From Desulfobacterales bacterium (lineage in GTDB: Bacteria > Desulfobacterota > Desulfobacteria > Desulfobacterales > UBA2174_A): a stretch of DNA of 8,928 nt. Under the pieces are notes generated by a model. That model ran no database searches, was not told where the DNA came from, and saw nothing but the letters and a program-made list of their open reading frames with translations. A program made the translations under genes and the position numbers. The DNA lies in NCBI GenBank assembly GCA_025454075.1, contig JALOPD010000138.1, positions 1-8,928 of the forward strand, read 5' to 3'. Shown here in pieces: positions 1 to 6,435 of the stretch (its first letter is position 1; the number at the start of each line of letters is the position of its first letter).

Positions 1-1355
1 AACCCGCCGATCAGGAACCGGGACCGCTGAATGTCCTGGTCGTCGACGACGAAGCCAACATCCGCAAGACCCTGACCGTCTGCCTGGAAACCAAGGGGCA
101 CCGGGTCACCGCCGTCGGCAGCCTCAAAGGCGCCCAGGAAGAGGCGGCGCTGCAGGTCTTCGACGTGGCCTTTGTCGACCTGAGGCTCGGAACGGACAGC
201 GGGATGGACCTGATCTCCCTCCTGCTGGCCGCCTGCCCGTGGATCAAGATCGTGGTCATTACCGCCTATGCTTCCGTGGACACCGCCGTGGAAGCCATCC
301 GGCGCGGGGCCACCGACTATATTCCGAAACCGTTCAAACCCGACCAGGTCATGTTGGTGACCGAACGCATCGCGACCCTGCATGCCATGGAGCAGCGAAT
401 CTCCGGACTCCAGGAAGACCTGGATCGGGTTCACCCGGAGACTCTTTTTCAGTCCCATCATCCCGGAATGCAGCGCGCAATCGAGCTGGCCCGGCAGGTG
501 GCGCCTTCCGAAGCCGTCGTGATGCTGCGGGGGCCGAGCGGAACCGGCAAGACCGTCCTGGCGCGCGCCATCCACGGATGGAGCCGGCGGGCGCCCAAAC
601 CCCTGGGGATCATCTCCTGCCCGACGTTGAGCCCGGAGCTGCTTGAAAGCGAGCTGTTCGGGCATGTCCGGGGCGCCTTTACCGGCGCCCTGCGGGACAA
701 CCCCGGCCGGGTCGCGGCCTGCGAGGGCGGCACGCTCTTCCTCGATGAGATCGGCGACCTGCCGCTTTCGATCCAGTCCAAGCTGCTGCGCTTCATCCAG
801 GACCGCGAGTACGAGCGGGTGGGCGACCAGCGCACCCGCAAGGCGGATGTCCGTATCCTGACCGCCACCAATGCCGATCTCGAACAAGCGGTCAAAGACG
901 GCCGGTTCCGGGAGGATCTCTACTACCGGCTCAACGTGATTCAGATCCAGATCCCGCCCCTGCGCGACCGTCCGGACGATACGCAGCTTCTGGCCGCAGC
1001 CATGCTGGGGTTTTTCGGTGCCCAGAACCACAAGGCCTTTCGGGGGTTCTCGGACGATGCCCTGCGGGCGCTGCGGAACTACCCCTGGCCGGGAAACATC
1101 CGCGAACTGCGCAACGTCATCGAGCGCGCGGCCATTCTCTGCCCTGGAGACCTCATCGGCGTCGAAAACCTTCCGGAGTCCATCTCGCCTCACCACCCGC
1201 CCATCCAGCTGGGCGACCGCGTGCCGCTTGCCGTGATCGAAGAAAACCACATCCGCCGCGTACTGGCCGCGACCAAATCCCTTCAGGACGCCGCCGAGGT
1301 CCTGGGAATCGACCAGGCCACCCTTTGGCGAAAACGCAGGCAGTTCGGCATCTGA
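1..1355 (+). CDS. Sigma-54-dependent response regulator, AlgB/NtrC family (5' end cut by window)
   Basis: A cytoplasmic transcription activator that is phosphorylated by a histidine kinase and remodels sigma-54 RNA polymerase using ATP. The frame is open from base 3, giving 450 visible residues; the true start lies a few codons upstream. Numbering from base 3, the receiver domain spans about 10-125 with acidic pair D15/D16, phospho-acceptor D59 (FVDLRLG), T87 and K109. The AAA+ domain spans about 150-385: Walker A G177-T184 (GPSGTGKT), GAFTGA loop 224-229 for sigma-54 contact, Walker B LFLDE 245-249, FREDLYYRL 302-310 and WPGNIREL 362-369. A Fis-type helix-turn-helix follows at about 412-450. 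Remembered Pseudomonas AlgB (449 residues) has the same spacing, including D59, so AlgB-like is a confident family call. A GTG at 165 is in frame but would destroy the receiver. It converges on kdpC with 13 bases between stops. That it controls kdp is inferred. Confidence 0.95.
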   Translation, partial: PADQEPGPLNVLVVDDEANIRKTLTVCLETKGHRVTAVGSLKGAQEEAALQVFDVAFVDLRLGTDSGMDLISLLLAACPWIKIVVITAYASVDTAVEAIRRGATDYIPKPFKPDQVMLVTERIATLHAMEQRISGLQEDLDRVHPETLFQSHHPGMQRAIELARQVAPSEAVVMLRGPSGTGKTVLARAIHGWSRRAPKPLGIISCPTLSPELLESELFGHVRGAFTGALRDNPGRVAACEGGTLFLDEIGDLPLSIQSKLLRFIQDREYERVGDQRTRKADVRILTATNADLEQAVKDGRFREDLYYRLNVIQIQIPPLRDRPDDTQLLAAAMLGFFGAQNHKAFRGFSDDALRALRNYPWPGNIRELRNVIERAAILCPGDLIGVENLPESISPHHPPIQLGDRVPLAVIEENHIRRVLAATKSLQDAAEVLGIDQATLWRKRRQFGI

Positions 1356-1357
1356 GC

Positions 1358-1367
1358 CCGCCGGCGG
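1358..1367. repeat. GC-only palindrome between convergent genes
   Basis: CCGCCGGCGG is a perfect 10-bp palindrome filling most of the 13-base gap between the stop codons of the response regulator (+) and kdpC (-). It has no loop and no T-tract on either side, so it is a poor intrinsic terminator. It is recorded because it is the only structure between the two transcription units. Confidence 0.3.
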
Positions 1368-1368
1368 A

Positions 1369-1953
1369 TCACTTCTTCCGGTCCAGCGCCAGGTTGAGCT
1401 TCAGCGCATTGACCCGCGGTTCACCGAAAAGGCCGAGATCGCGGCCCTCGGTGTTCGCCGCGATGAGCGTATCGACGGCCCGGCGGTCCACTCCGCGATG
1501 GTGCGCGACCCGCGGCGCCTGCAGGTAAGCGTTCGCGGGGCTGATGTGCGGATCCAGGCCGCTGCCCGAGGCCGTCACCGCATCGGCGGGGACCGGCGCG
1601 TCGGGCGGAAGGCCGTTTTCGGCGCGATAGGCCTCGACCCGCTCCTTCACTGCATCGGCCAGCTTTTTGGAGAGCGGTCCCAGGTTGCTTCCGGAGGAGT
1701 TCCCGGCGTCATAGCCGGCCGCCCCTGCGGCCGAGGGGCGCGGATGAAAATAGCCGGGGCGGGTGAAGCTCTGAGCGATCCGCTCGGACCCCACAACGGT
1801 TCCGCCGCGCCGAATCAGCGACCCGTCCGCTTCGCCGGGAAAAAGGCCTTGGGCCAGCACCCACACCACCAGCGGATAGACGCCGCACAGGACGACTGCC
1901 AGAGTGAAGACGGCGACCACGGCCACGCGAAGCTCGGAGAGCATGTTTTTCAT
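1369..1953 (-). CDS. kdpC: KdpC, potassium-transporting ATPase subunit C
   Basis: The small accessory subunit of the KdpFABC potassium pump, anchored by one membrane segment and needed for complex assembly and function. The 194-residue product is close to the usual length of about 190. It begins MKNMLSEL, followed by a membrane helix at about residues 9-35. Family signatures are visible: GGTVVGSERIAQSF, FHPRPSAAG, the NSSGSNLGPLSKKL stretch and GLDPHISPANAYLQ near the C-terminus. The ATG at 1953 is chosen because GGAAGGA lies 8 bases upstream. A GTG at 1983 is in frame but would overlap the kdpB end and has no comparable ribosome site. It is the last gene of the operon, 17 bases after kdpB. 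No T-rich terminator hairpin is seen before the convergent response regulator. Confidence 0.97.
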   Translation of the reverse strand: MKNMLSELRVAVVAVFTLAVVLCGVYPLVVWVLAQGLFPGEADGSLIRRGGTVVGSERIAQSFTRPGYFHPRPSAAGAAGYDAGNSSGSNLGPLSKKLADAVKERVEAYRAENGLPPDAPVPADAVTASGSGLDPHISPANAYLQAPRVAHHRGVDRRAVDTLIAANTEGRDLGLFGEPRVNALKLNLALDRKK

Positions 1954-1961
1954 TGCAACGA

Positions 1962-1968
1962 TCCTTCC
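1962..1968 (-). promoter_or_regulatory. Ribosome binding site deciding the kdpC start
   Basis: On the minus strand GGAAGGA lies 8 bases before the ATG at 1953. It sits just past the kdpB stop codon at 1971-1973. This favours ATG 1953 over the in-frame GTG at 1983. Confidence 0.75.
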
Positions 1969-1970
1969 GG

Positions 1971-3995
1971 CTAGACCCGGCACACTGCCGCGACGGCCAG
2001 GTCTATCAGTTTGATCCCGAGAAACGGCACCACCAGGCCCCCCAGGCCATAGATGAACAGGTTGCGGCGGAGCAGCGCAGCGGCGGTGAGCGGCCGAAAC
2101 CGCACCCCCCGCAACGCCAGCGGAATCAGCGCGACGATGACGAGCGCGTTGAAAATGACGGCGCTCAAAATGGCGCTTCGGGGGGAATGCAGCCCCATGA
2201 GGTTCAGCGGGCCGATGGCCGGAAACGTAGCCATCAGCATGGCCGGGATGATGGCGAAGTACTTGGCGACGTCGTTGGCCACACTGAAGGTCGTCAATGC
2301 CCCCCGCGTGATCAGCATCTGCTTGCCGATTTCAACGATCTCGATCAGCTTGGTGGGGTTGGAATCCAGATCCACCATGTTGCCCGCCTCCTTGGCGGCC
2401 TGGGTCCCGGTGTTCATGGCGACCCCCACATCGGCCTGGGCGAGGGCGGGCGCATCGTTGGTGCCGTCGCCGGTCATGGCGACCAGGTGCCCGGCGGCCT
2501 GTTCCCTGCGGATCAGGGCCAGCTTGTCCTCGGGCCGGGCCTCCGCCAGAAAGTCGTCCACCCCGGCTTCCGCCGCAATGGCGGCAGCGGTCAGGCGATT
2601 GTCGCCGGTGATCATGACGGTCTTGATTCCCATGGCCCGGAAGCGCTCGAACCGGTCCCGCAAACCGCCCTTGACGATGTCCTTGAGGTGCACCACGCCG
2701 ACGGCATGGCGGTTTTCGGCGACCACGAGCGCGGTCCCGCCCGAGCGCGAGATCCGTTCGACCTCCGCCTGCACCGCGGGCGGCAGCGTATCGCCGATGT
2801 ATCGAGCGATCGCGTCCGGGGCGCCCTTGCGGATGCTGCGGCCGCCGATGTCCAGTCCGCTCATTCGGGTCTCCGCTTTGAAGGGAACGAACACCGCCGT
2901 GGGCATCTCCGACATCGCCCGGCCCCGCAGCCCATAGCGCTTCGCCAGCACCACGATGCTCCGGCCTTCGGGGGTCTCGTCGGCGAGCGATGCCAGCTGG
3001 GCCGCGTCGGCCATCCGTTCCATGTTCACCCCTTGAGCCGGCCGGAATTCGGCCGCCTGGCGATCCCCTAAGGTGATGGTGCCGGTCTTGTCCAGCAGCA
3101 GCACGTCCACGTCTCCGGCAGCTTCAGCCGCCCGGCCGCTCACGGCCAGGACGTTCTTCTGCACCAGCCGGTCGATCCCGGCGATGCCGATGGCGCTCAG
3201 CAACCCTCCGATCGTGGTGGGGATCAGGCACACCAGCAGCGCCGTCAGGACGGTGACCGAAAAGTTCACATCCGAATAGCGGCCGAACAATTTCAAACTG
3301 ATCACCACCACGAGAAAGATAATGGTCAGCGCCGACAGCAGGATCGTCAGGGCGATCTCGTTGGGAGTCTTCCGGCGCTTGGCGCCTTCGACCAGGTGGA
3401 TCATGTGGTCGAGGAAGCTTTCGCCGGGGTTGGCGGTAACGCGGATCACCAGGTGATCGGACAGGACCTTGGTCCCGCCGGTCACCGAGTTCCGGTCCCC
3501 GCCGGCCTCCCGTATGACCGGCGCGGACTCGCCCGTGATGGTCGATTCATCCACCGAAGCGGCCCCCTCGATGACCTCGCCGTCTGCGGGTATGGTTTCG
3601 CCGGCGGAGACCACCGCGATGTCCCCCTTTTTCATCTCGTCCGCCGGGACATCCTGGAAGCCAGCTCCGCCCTGCACGCGGCGATGCGCCATGGTCCGGG
3701 TGCGGGTGTTGCGCAGCGCCCTGGCCTGGGCCTTGCCCCGCCCTTCGGCCACGGCTTCCGCAAAATTGGCGAACAGCACCGTGAACCAGAGCCACAGGGC
3801 GATCTGCAGGGTAAAGCCGACAGGTTCGCCGTCCGCCCGAAAGATCATCGCCAGGGTGGTGAGCACGGCGCCCGCCTCCGTAACGAACATGACGGGGTTC
3901 TTGAGCAGGCATACCGGGTGGAGTTTCTTGAAGGCATCCACCGCCGCCTGACTCAAGATGGCAGGATCGAAAATCGAATGGATTCTTGCGGCCAT
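1971..3995 (-). CDS. kdpB: KdpB, potassium-transporting P-type ATPase catalytic subunit
   Basis: The ATP-hydrolysing inner-membrane subunit of the Kdp pump, which energises high-affinity K+ import through KdpA. The 674-residue product is full length for the family (about 680). Actuator-domain TGES is at 154-157. The transmembrane CLIPTTIGG motif is at 256-264. The phosphorylated aspartate is D302 in DKTGTIT. Nucleotide-binding features are FKAETRMSG around 372-380 and KGAPDA at 390-395. The hinge motif TGDGTNDAP spans 508-516. The membrane pair D575/K578 lies in [12 protein letters not shown] and corresponds to the charged pair known in E. coli KdpB. The TGES serine whose phosphorylation inhibits E. 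coli KdpB is conserved here (S157). The ATG at 3995 has GAGGA about 9 bases upstream, overlapping the kdpA stop region; an ATG at 4000 is out of frame. kdpA ends 12 bases before it. Confidence 0.98.
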   Translation of the reverse strand: MAARIHSIFDPAILSQAAVDAFKKLHPVCLLKNPVMFVTEAGAVLTTLAMIFRADGEPVGFTLQIALWLWFTVLFANFAEAVAEGRGKAQARALRNTRTRTMAHRRVQGGAGFQDVPADEMKKGDIAVVSAGETIPADGEVIEGAASVDESTITGESAPVIREAGGDRNSVTGGTKVLSDHLVIRVTANPGESFLDHMIHLVEGAKRRKTPNEIALTILLSALTIIFLVVVISLKLFGRYSDVNFSVTVLTALLVCLIPTTIGGLLSAIGIAGIDRLVQKNVLAVSGRAAEAAGDVDVLLLDKTGTITLGDRQAAEFRPAQGVNMERMADAAQLASLADETPEGRSIVVLAKRYGLRGRAMSEMPTAVFVPFKAETRMSGLDIGGRSIRKGAPDAIARYIGDTLPPAVQAEVERISRSGGTALVVAENRHAVGVVHLKDIVKGGLRDRFERFRAMGIKTVMITGDNRLTAAAIAAEAGVDDFLAEARPEDKLALIRREQAAGHLVAMTGDGTNDAPALAQADVGVAMNTGTQAAKEAGNMVDLDSNPTKLIEIVEIGKQMLITRGALTTFSVANDVAKYFAIIPAMLMATFPAIGPLNLMGLHSPRSAILSAVIFNALVIVALIPLALRGVRFRPLTAAALLRRNLFIYGLGGLVVPFLGIKLIDLAVAAVCRV

Positions 3996-4007
3996 GACAT
4001 TGCTTCC

Positions 4008-5822
4008 TCAATAGCTGATTTCTGAGCCGGTCATCAAGAAATGCTCCACGACGGGCCCCAACGAAAGCGCCGGGAAAAAGGTCAAGGCGCCGACGATTAA
4101 AATCGTCCCGACCAGAAGTGCAGAGAAGAGCGGGCCGGAAACCGGAAACCGTCCGCCGCTCAAGGCCACGCGCTTCTTTTTGACCAGGTTGCCCGCCAGC
4201 GCCAGCGCCGGGACAATCATGACAAAACGTCCGAGCAGAATGGCGACACCGATGGTGGTGTTGTACCAGTAGCTGTTGCCGCTCAGACCGGCAAAGGCGC
4301 TGCCGTTGTTGCCGGTGCCGGAGGAATACGCGTACATCATCTCGCTGAACCCATGCGGCCCGGCGTTTAACAGCCCGGCCCGGCCCCATTCGCTTACCGC
4401 TGCCCAGGCCGTGAAGCCCAGGATGCTGAAGGTCGCTGCCATCAGGAACAGCACCCCGGCCTTCACGTCGTAGGCTTCGATCTTCTTGCCCAGGTACTCC
4501 GGAGTCTTGCCGACCATCAGGCCCGCCAGGAAAACCGCGAGCACGACGAAGACCAGCATGCCGTAAAGACCGGCCCCCGCCCCGCCGAAGATCACCTCTC
4601 CGAGTTGGATATTGGCCAACGGGACGAGACCACCCAGCGGCGTAAAGGAGTCGTGCATGGAGTTCACGGCCCCACACGAGGCATCGGTGGTGATGGTGGC
4701 GAAAAGGGCCGAGTTGAAAACCCCGAAGCGCACCTCCTTGCCTTCCATGTTGCCTTGCGAGCTGCCCACCCCCTGCGCGTGCATCCGCGGATTGCCGGCC
4801 GTCTCGGCGGACCAGCTCGCGAGAACGCCGGCCAGGAAGAGGACCGCCATGGCGCTCCATACGCTCCAGCCATGGCGCTGGTTCTTCACCATGCGGCCGA
4901 GGTAGTAGGTCAGACCGCTTGGGATCAGAAAAATGGAGAGCATCTGGATGAAGTTTGAAAGCGGCGTCGGGTTCTCGTATGGGTGCGATGCGTTGGCATT
5001 CGTGAATCCGCCGCCGTTCGTGCCGAGCATCTTGATCGCCACCTGCGAGGCCATCGGCCCCTGCGCGATGGTCTGGGTTTCGATTCTGTGTTCTGCCATC
5101 ACCGGGTTCCCCTGCGCGTCTTTGATGACATCGCCGTTGTCGTCCTTCTTCGCAGCTTCGACCGTGCAGGGGTCGAGGATCCACGCGGTTTCGTACGGTT
5201 TGAAGTTTTGAATCATGCCCTGGGACGCGAGGAACACGGCGTAAACGATGCAGATCGGCAGCAGAAGGTAGAGGTTCAGCCGAACGAGATCCACCCAGAA
5301 GTTGCCGATGGTCCGGGCGGAATGCCGGGCGATGCCGCGCACCAGCGCTGCGGCTGTGGCGATGCCGACGGCAGCGGAAACGAAATGATGAAACGCCAGC
5401 CCCACCACTTGGGAAAAATAGGACGCCGTGGATTCACCGCCGTAGTTCTGCCAATTGGTGTTGGTCATAAAGCTGACGGCCGTGTTAAACGCCAGATGAT
5501 CGCTGAACGGACCCAAACCCTGAGGGTTCAGCGGAAGCAGGTGCTGCAGCCGCAGGATCGCGTAGGTGAAGAGGGTGCCGGTCAGGCTGAAGGCCAGCAG
5601 GGAGATCGCATACTGCTTCCAATCCTGCTCCTTTCCCGGATCAACCCGGAGCAGGAAATAGAAGCATTTCTCCACCGGTCGCAGGACCGGATCCAGGAGC
5701 GTCTTTCCCTGCGCATCCAGAACCCTGAAAAGATAAACGCCCGTCGGACGGGTCAGCATCGTCAAAAACCCCATGAACAGTGAAAGCTGGAGCCACCCGA
5801 ATGCGTCGTTGAACGGTTGCAT
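4008..5822 (-). CDS. kdpA: KdpA, potassium-binding channel-like subunit
   Basis: The inner-membrane subunit that binds and selects K+ in the KdpFABC complex; it belongs to the superfamily of K+ transporters with four pore loops. The 604-residue protein is rich in membrane segments. All four filter regions are visible: TNTNWQNYGGE 120-130, GTNGGGFTNAN 267-277, TTDASCGAVNSMHD 378-391 and GTGNNGSAFAGL 502-513. The usual E. coli length is about 557. The extra length includes a polar, charged stretch at about 215-250, just before the second pore loop. The start is MQPFNDAF at 5822: this matches the family N-terminus, lies 2 bases after the kdpF stop, and has GGAAAGG in the kdpF tail as ribosome site. 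An in-frame codon at 5888 lies inside kdpF and is rejected. Coupled translation with kdpF is likely. Confidence 0.97.
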   Translation of the reverse strand: MQPFNDAFGWLQLSLFMGFLTMLTRPTGVYLFRVLDAQGKTLLDPVLRPVEKCFYFLLRVDPGKEQDWKQYAISLLAFSLTGTLFTYAILRLQHLLPLNPQGLGPFSDHLAFNTAVSFMTNTNWQNYGGESTASYFSQVVGLAFHHFVSAAVGIATAAALVRGIARHSARTIGNFWVDLVRLNLYLLLPICIVYAVFLASQGMIQNFKPYETAWILDPCTVEAAKKDDNGDVIKDAQGNPVMAEHRIETQTIAQGPMASQVAIKMLGTNGGGFTNANASHPYENPTPLSNFIQMLSIFLIPSGLTYYLGRMVKNQRHGWSVWSAMAVLFLAGVLASWSAETAGNPRMHAQGVGSSQGNMEGKEVRFGVFNSALFATITTDASCGAVNSMHDSFTPLGGLVPLANIQLGEVIFGGAGAGLYGMLVFVVLAVFLAGLMVGKTPEYLGKKIEAYDVKAGVLFLMAATFSILGFTAWAAVSEWGRAGLLNAGPHGFSEMMYAYSSGTGNNGSAFAGLSGNSYWYNTTIGVAILLGRFVMIVPALALAGNLVKKKRVALSGGRFPVSGPLFSALLVGTILIVGALTFFPALSLGPVVEHFLMTGSEISY

Positions 5823-5824
5823 CT

Positions 5825-5905
5825 TCAAAACCTTTCCGGCCGGATGACCGCAACAAACAAGTAACCGATGAGGATCACGCCGATGCACCCCCCGATGATG
5901 TCCAT
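5825..5905 (-). CDS. kdpF: KdpF, small stabilising subunit of the Kdp pump
   Basis: A 26-residue single-pass membrane peptide that stabilises the KdpABC complex in species where it has been studied. The reading begins MDIIGGCIGVILIGYLF and ends VAVIRPERF. The C-terminal IRPE(R/K)F ending after a hydrophobic helix is the typical KdpF signature. Its stop is 2 bases before the kdpA ATG, and its own ATG is 2 bases after the stop of the upstream small ORF. AGGATG about 6 bases upstream can serve as ribosome site. It is too short for routine gene callers and is easily missed. Confidence 0.93.
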   Translation of the reverse strand: MDIIGGCIGVILIGYLFVAVIRPERF

Positions 5906-5907
5906 GA

Positions 5908-5991
5908 TCACATCCTATCGAGCGCCGCTACGTACAGCGCGCAGAGAAGGAAAAATACGATCACCCCGATGATGTAGGCCGCGTCACCCAT
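5908..5991 (-). CDS. 27-residue predicted single-pass membrane peptide, first gene of the kdp operon
   Basis: A very small ORF, beginning MGDAAYIIGVIVFF and ending LCALYVAALDRM. Almost the whole chain is one hydrophobic helix (about residues 6-24), with a short charged C-terminal tail (DRM). Three things support translation: AGGAG 7 bases before the ATG, a stop only 2 bases before the kdpF ATG (the same spacing as kdpF-kdpA), and a position directly downstream of a strong sigma-54 promoter match. It is not KdpF, which follows with its own signature. I do not recognise a named family, though short hydrophobic ORFs ahead of kdpF may recur in other genomes. It may be an extra assembly or regulatory subunit of the pump; this is inference. 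A longer in-frame version back to 6120 would run through the promoter and is rejected. Confidence 0.75.
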   Translation of the reverse strand: MGDAAYIIGVIVFFLLCALYVAALDRM

Positions 5992-5998
5992 GGGTCGT

Positions 5999-6003
5999 CT
6001 CCT
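5999..6003 (-). promoter_or_regulatory. Ribosome binding site of the 27-residue membrane peptide
   Basis: On the minus strand AGGAG lies 7 bases upstream of the ATG at 5991. It fixes that ATG as the start and supports the ORF as real. Confidence 0.7.
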
Positions 6004-6036
6004 GTTGGCGGGTCCGGGTTTTCGGCCACCACCTCC

Positions 6037-6052
6037 AGCATGGAGCGTGCCA
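6037..6052 (-). promoter_or_regulatory. Sigma-54 (-24/-12) promoter of the kdp operon
   Basis: On the minus strand the sequence reads TGGCACGCTCCATGCT. The RpoN consensus is TGGCACG-N4-TTGC(A/T), so the -24 block is perfect and the -12 block differs at one base, with the invariant GG and GC exactly 12 bases apart. The predicted transcription start is about 6026, giving a 35-base leader before the ATG at 5991. It implies that kdp transcription needs an activator ATPase, consistent with the AlgB-like regulator nearby. The match is direct; use in the cell is inferred. Confidence 0.82.
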
Positions 6053-6127
6053 CCCGCGCTGCGGCGAGGCGCCCGATGAATGCCGTTGACCTGAAGTCTC
6101 CGGGAGCCGCCATGGGCCAAGGTGTTT

Positions 6128-6137
6128 CAAGGCCTTG
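6128..6137. repeat. Short perfect palindrome sharing the CCTTG half-site
   Basis: CAAGGCCTTG is a 10-bp perfect palindrome. It is followed by CA, so the right side contains CCTTGCA, identical to one arm of the palindrome at 6219-6235. Its centre is 94.5 bp from the centre of that site. It could be a further, weaker activator site or chance; the other arm of the full operator is missing. Confidence 0.35.
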
Positions 6138-6218
6138 CAGCCGGCTGTTTCCTCCGCGCCGGCCGCATCCCGTTTACGCCGGTTTATGTCTGCGCCAATA
6201 GGCCGGGTGGACCATCGA

Positions 6219-6235
6219 CCTTGCAGAATGCAAGG
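6219..6235. promoter_or_regulatory. Perfect 17-bp inverted repeat, candidate enhancer site 1
   Basis: CCTTGCA-GAA-TGCAAGG is an exact 7+3+7 inverted repeat in the middle of the divergent intergenic region. Its centre (6227) is about 200 bp upstream of the predicted kdp start and about 190 bp upstream of the predicted kinase start. Those distances suit an NtrC-type upstream activator site acting by DNA looping. Which protein binds is inferred; the AlgB-like regulator is the obvious candidate. Confidence 0.65.
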
Positions 6236-6250
6236 GCGACGGTGAGGCGG

Positions 6251-6267
6251 GGTTGTATTTTGCAAGC
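6251..6267. promoter_or_regulatory. Degenerate copy of the 17-bp inverted repeat, candidate enhancer site 2
   Basis: Read on the minus strand this is GCTTGCA-AAA-TACAACC, which agrees with the perfect site at 6219-6235 at 12 of 17 positions and keeps the same 7+3+7 layout. The two centres (6227 and 6259) are 32 bp apart, about three helical turns, so dimers on both would face the same side of the DNA. Tandem in-phase sites are typical for NtrC-family activators. Confidence 0.5.
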
Positions 6268-6389
6268 CGCGGCGACGCATCGGGCCGCAACGGCCGGGAC
6301 GGCGCATGGCCCGACAAACCGCACGCATGTCTTGCGCTGCCTGCGCCGCGGCATTCAACGCTAGCGGAGGGGGGCCGATTGGTATCCAG

Positions 6390-6406
6390 TGGCACAGCCC
6401 GTGCTT
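6390..6406 (+). promoter_or_regulatory. Sigma-54 (-24/-12) promoter of the kinase-kdpD operon
   Basis: TGGCACAGCCCGTGCTT matches the RpoN consensus: a perfect TGGCAC block, then GTGC, with the invariant GG (6391-6392) and GC (6403-6404) exactly 12 bases apart. The predicted transcription start is about 6416. The 20-base leader would still contain the AGGTGGAG ribosome site at 6421-6428 before the ATG at 6436. This close fit of start, ribosome site and ATG strengthens the call. Confidence 0.78.
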
Positions 6407-6435
6407 AGCGATGAGGACGTAGGTGGAGACGAATC

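Larger units (their letters stand above)
5992..6435. other. Divergent regulatory region between the kdp operon and the kinase operon
   Basis: This 444-base stretch has no convincing gene; its open frames lack family-like sequence and cross the promoters. It holds a minus-strand sigma-54 promoter (6037-6052), a short palindrome (6128-6137), two candidate enhancer sites (6219-6235, 6251-6267) and a plus-strand sigma-54 promoter (6390-6406). I found no good IHF-site match by eye. The stretch 6270-6389 shows nothing I can assign. Confidence 0.7.

Noticed and set aside
165..1355. Internal GTG at 165 as the start of the response regulator
   Set aside because: It would remove the acidic pocket D15/D16 and most of the receiver before D59. 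The frame is open upstream and encodes a proper receiver N-terminus.
1356..1368. Bidirectional intrinsic terminator between the response regulator and kdpC
   Set aside because: The palindrome has no loop and there is no T-tract on either strand, so it does not meet the usual form of an intrinsic terminator.
1953..3071. 372-residue plus-strand open frame opposite kdpB
   Set aside because: It is the antisense shadow of kdpB. Its composition (H, G, Q, R rich) is typical of out-of-frame reading and kdpB is certain.
3547..5184. Long (545-residue) minus-strand open frame overlapping kdpA and kdpB
   Set aside because: It is a shadow of the real kdpA and kdpB frames. It is rich in R, G and P with no recognisable motifs, as expected from GC-rich out-of-frame reading.
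4008..5888. Longer kdpA start at 5888
   Set aside because: The extra 22 residues lie inside kdpF and do not resemble KdpA. The ATG at 5822 has a ribosome site and the family N-terminus.
6219..6267. TTGCA elements read as further minus-strand -12 promoter boxes
   Set aside because: Neither has GG at the required 12-base distance upstream, so they do not form -24/-12 promoters. They are better explained as arms of inverted repeats.
6122..6364. 80-residue open frame on the plus strand inside the divergent region
   Set aside because: The sequence is Arg/Ala/Thr-rich without family resemblance, it has no good ribosome site, and it runs through the candidate enhancer sites.
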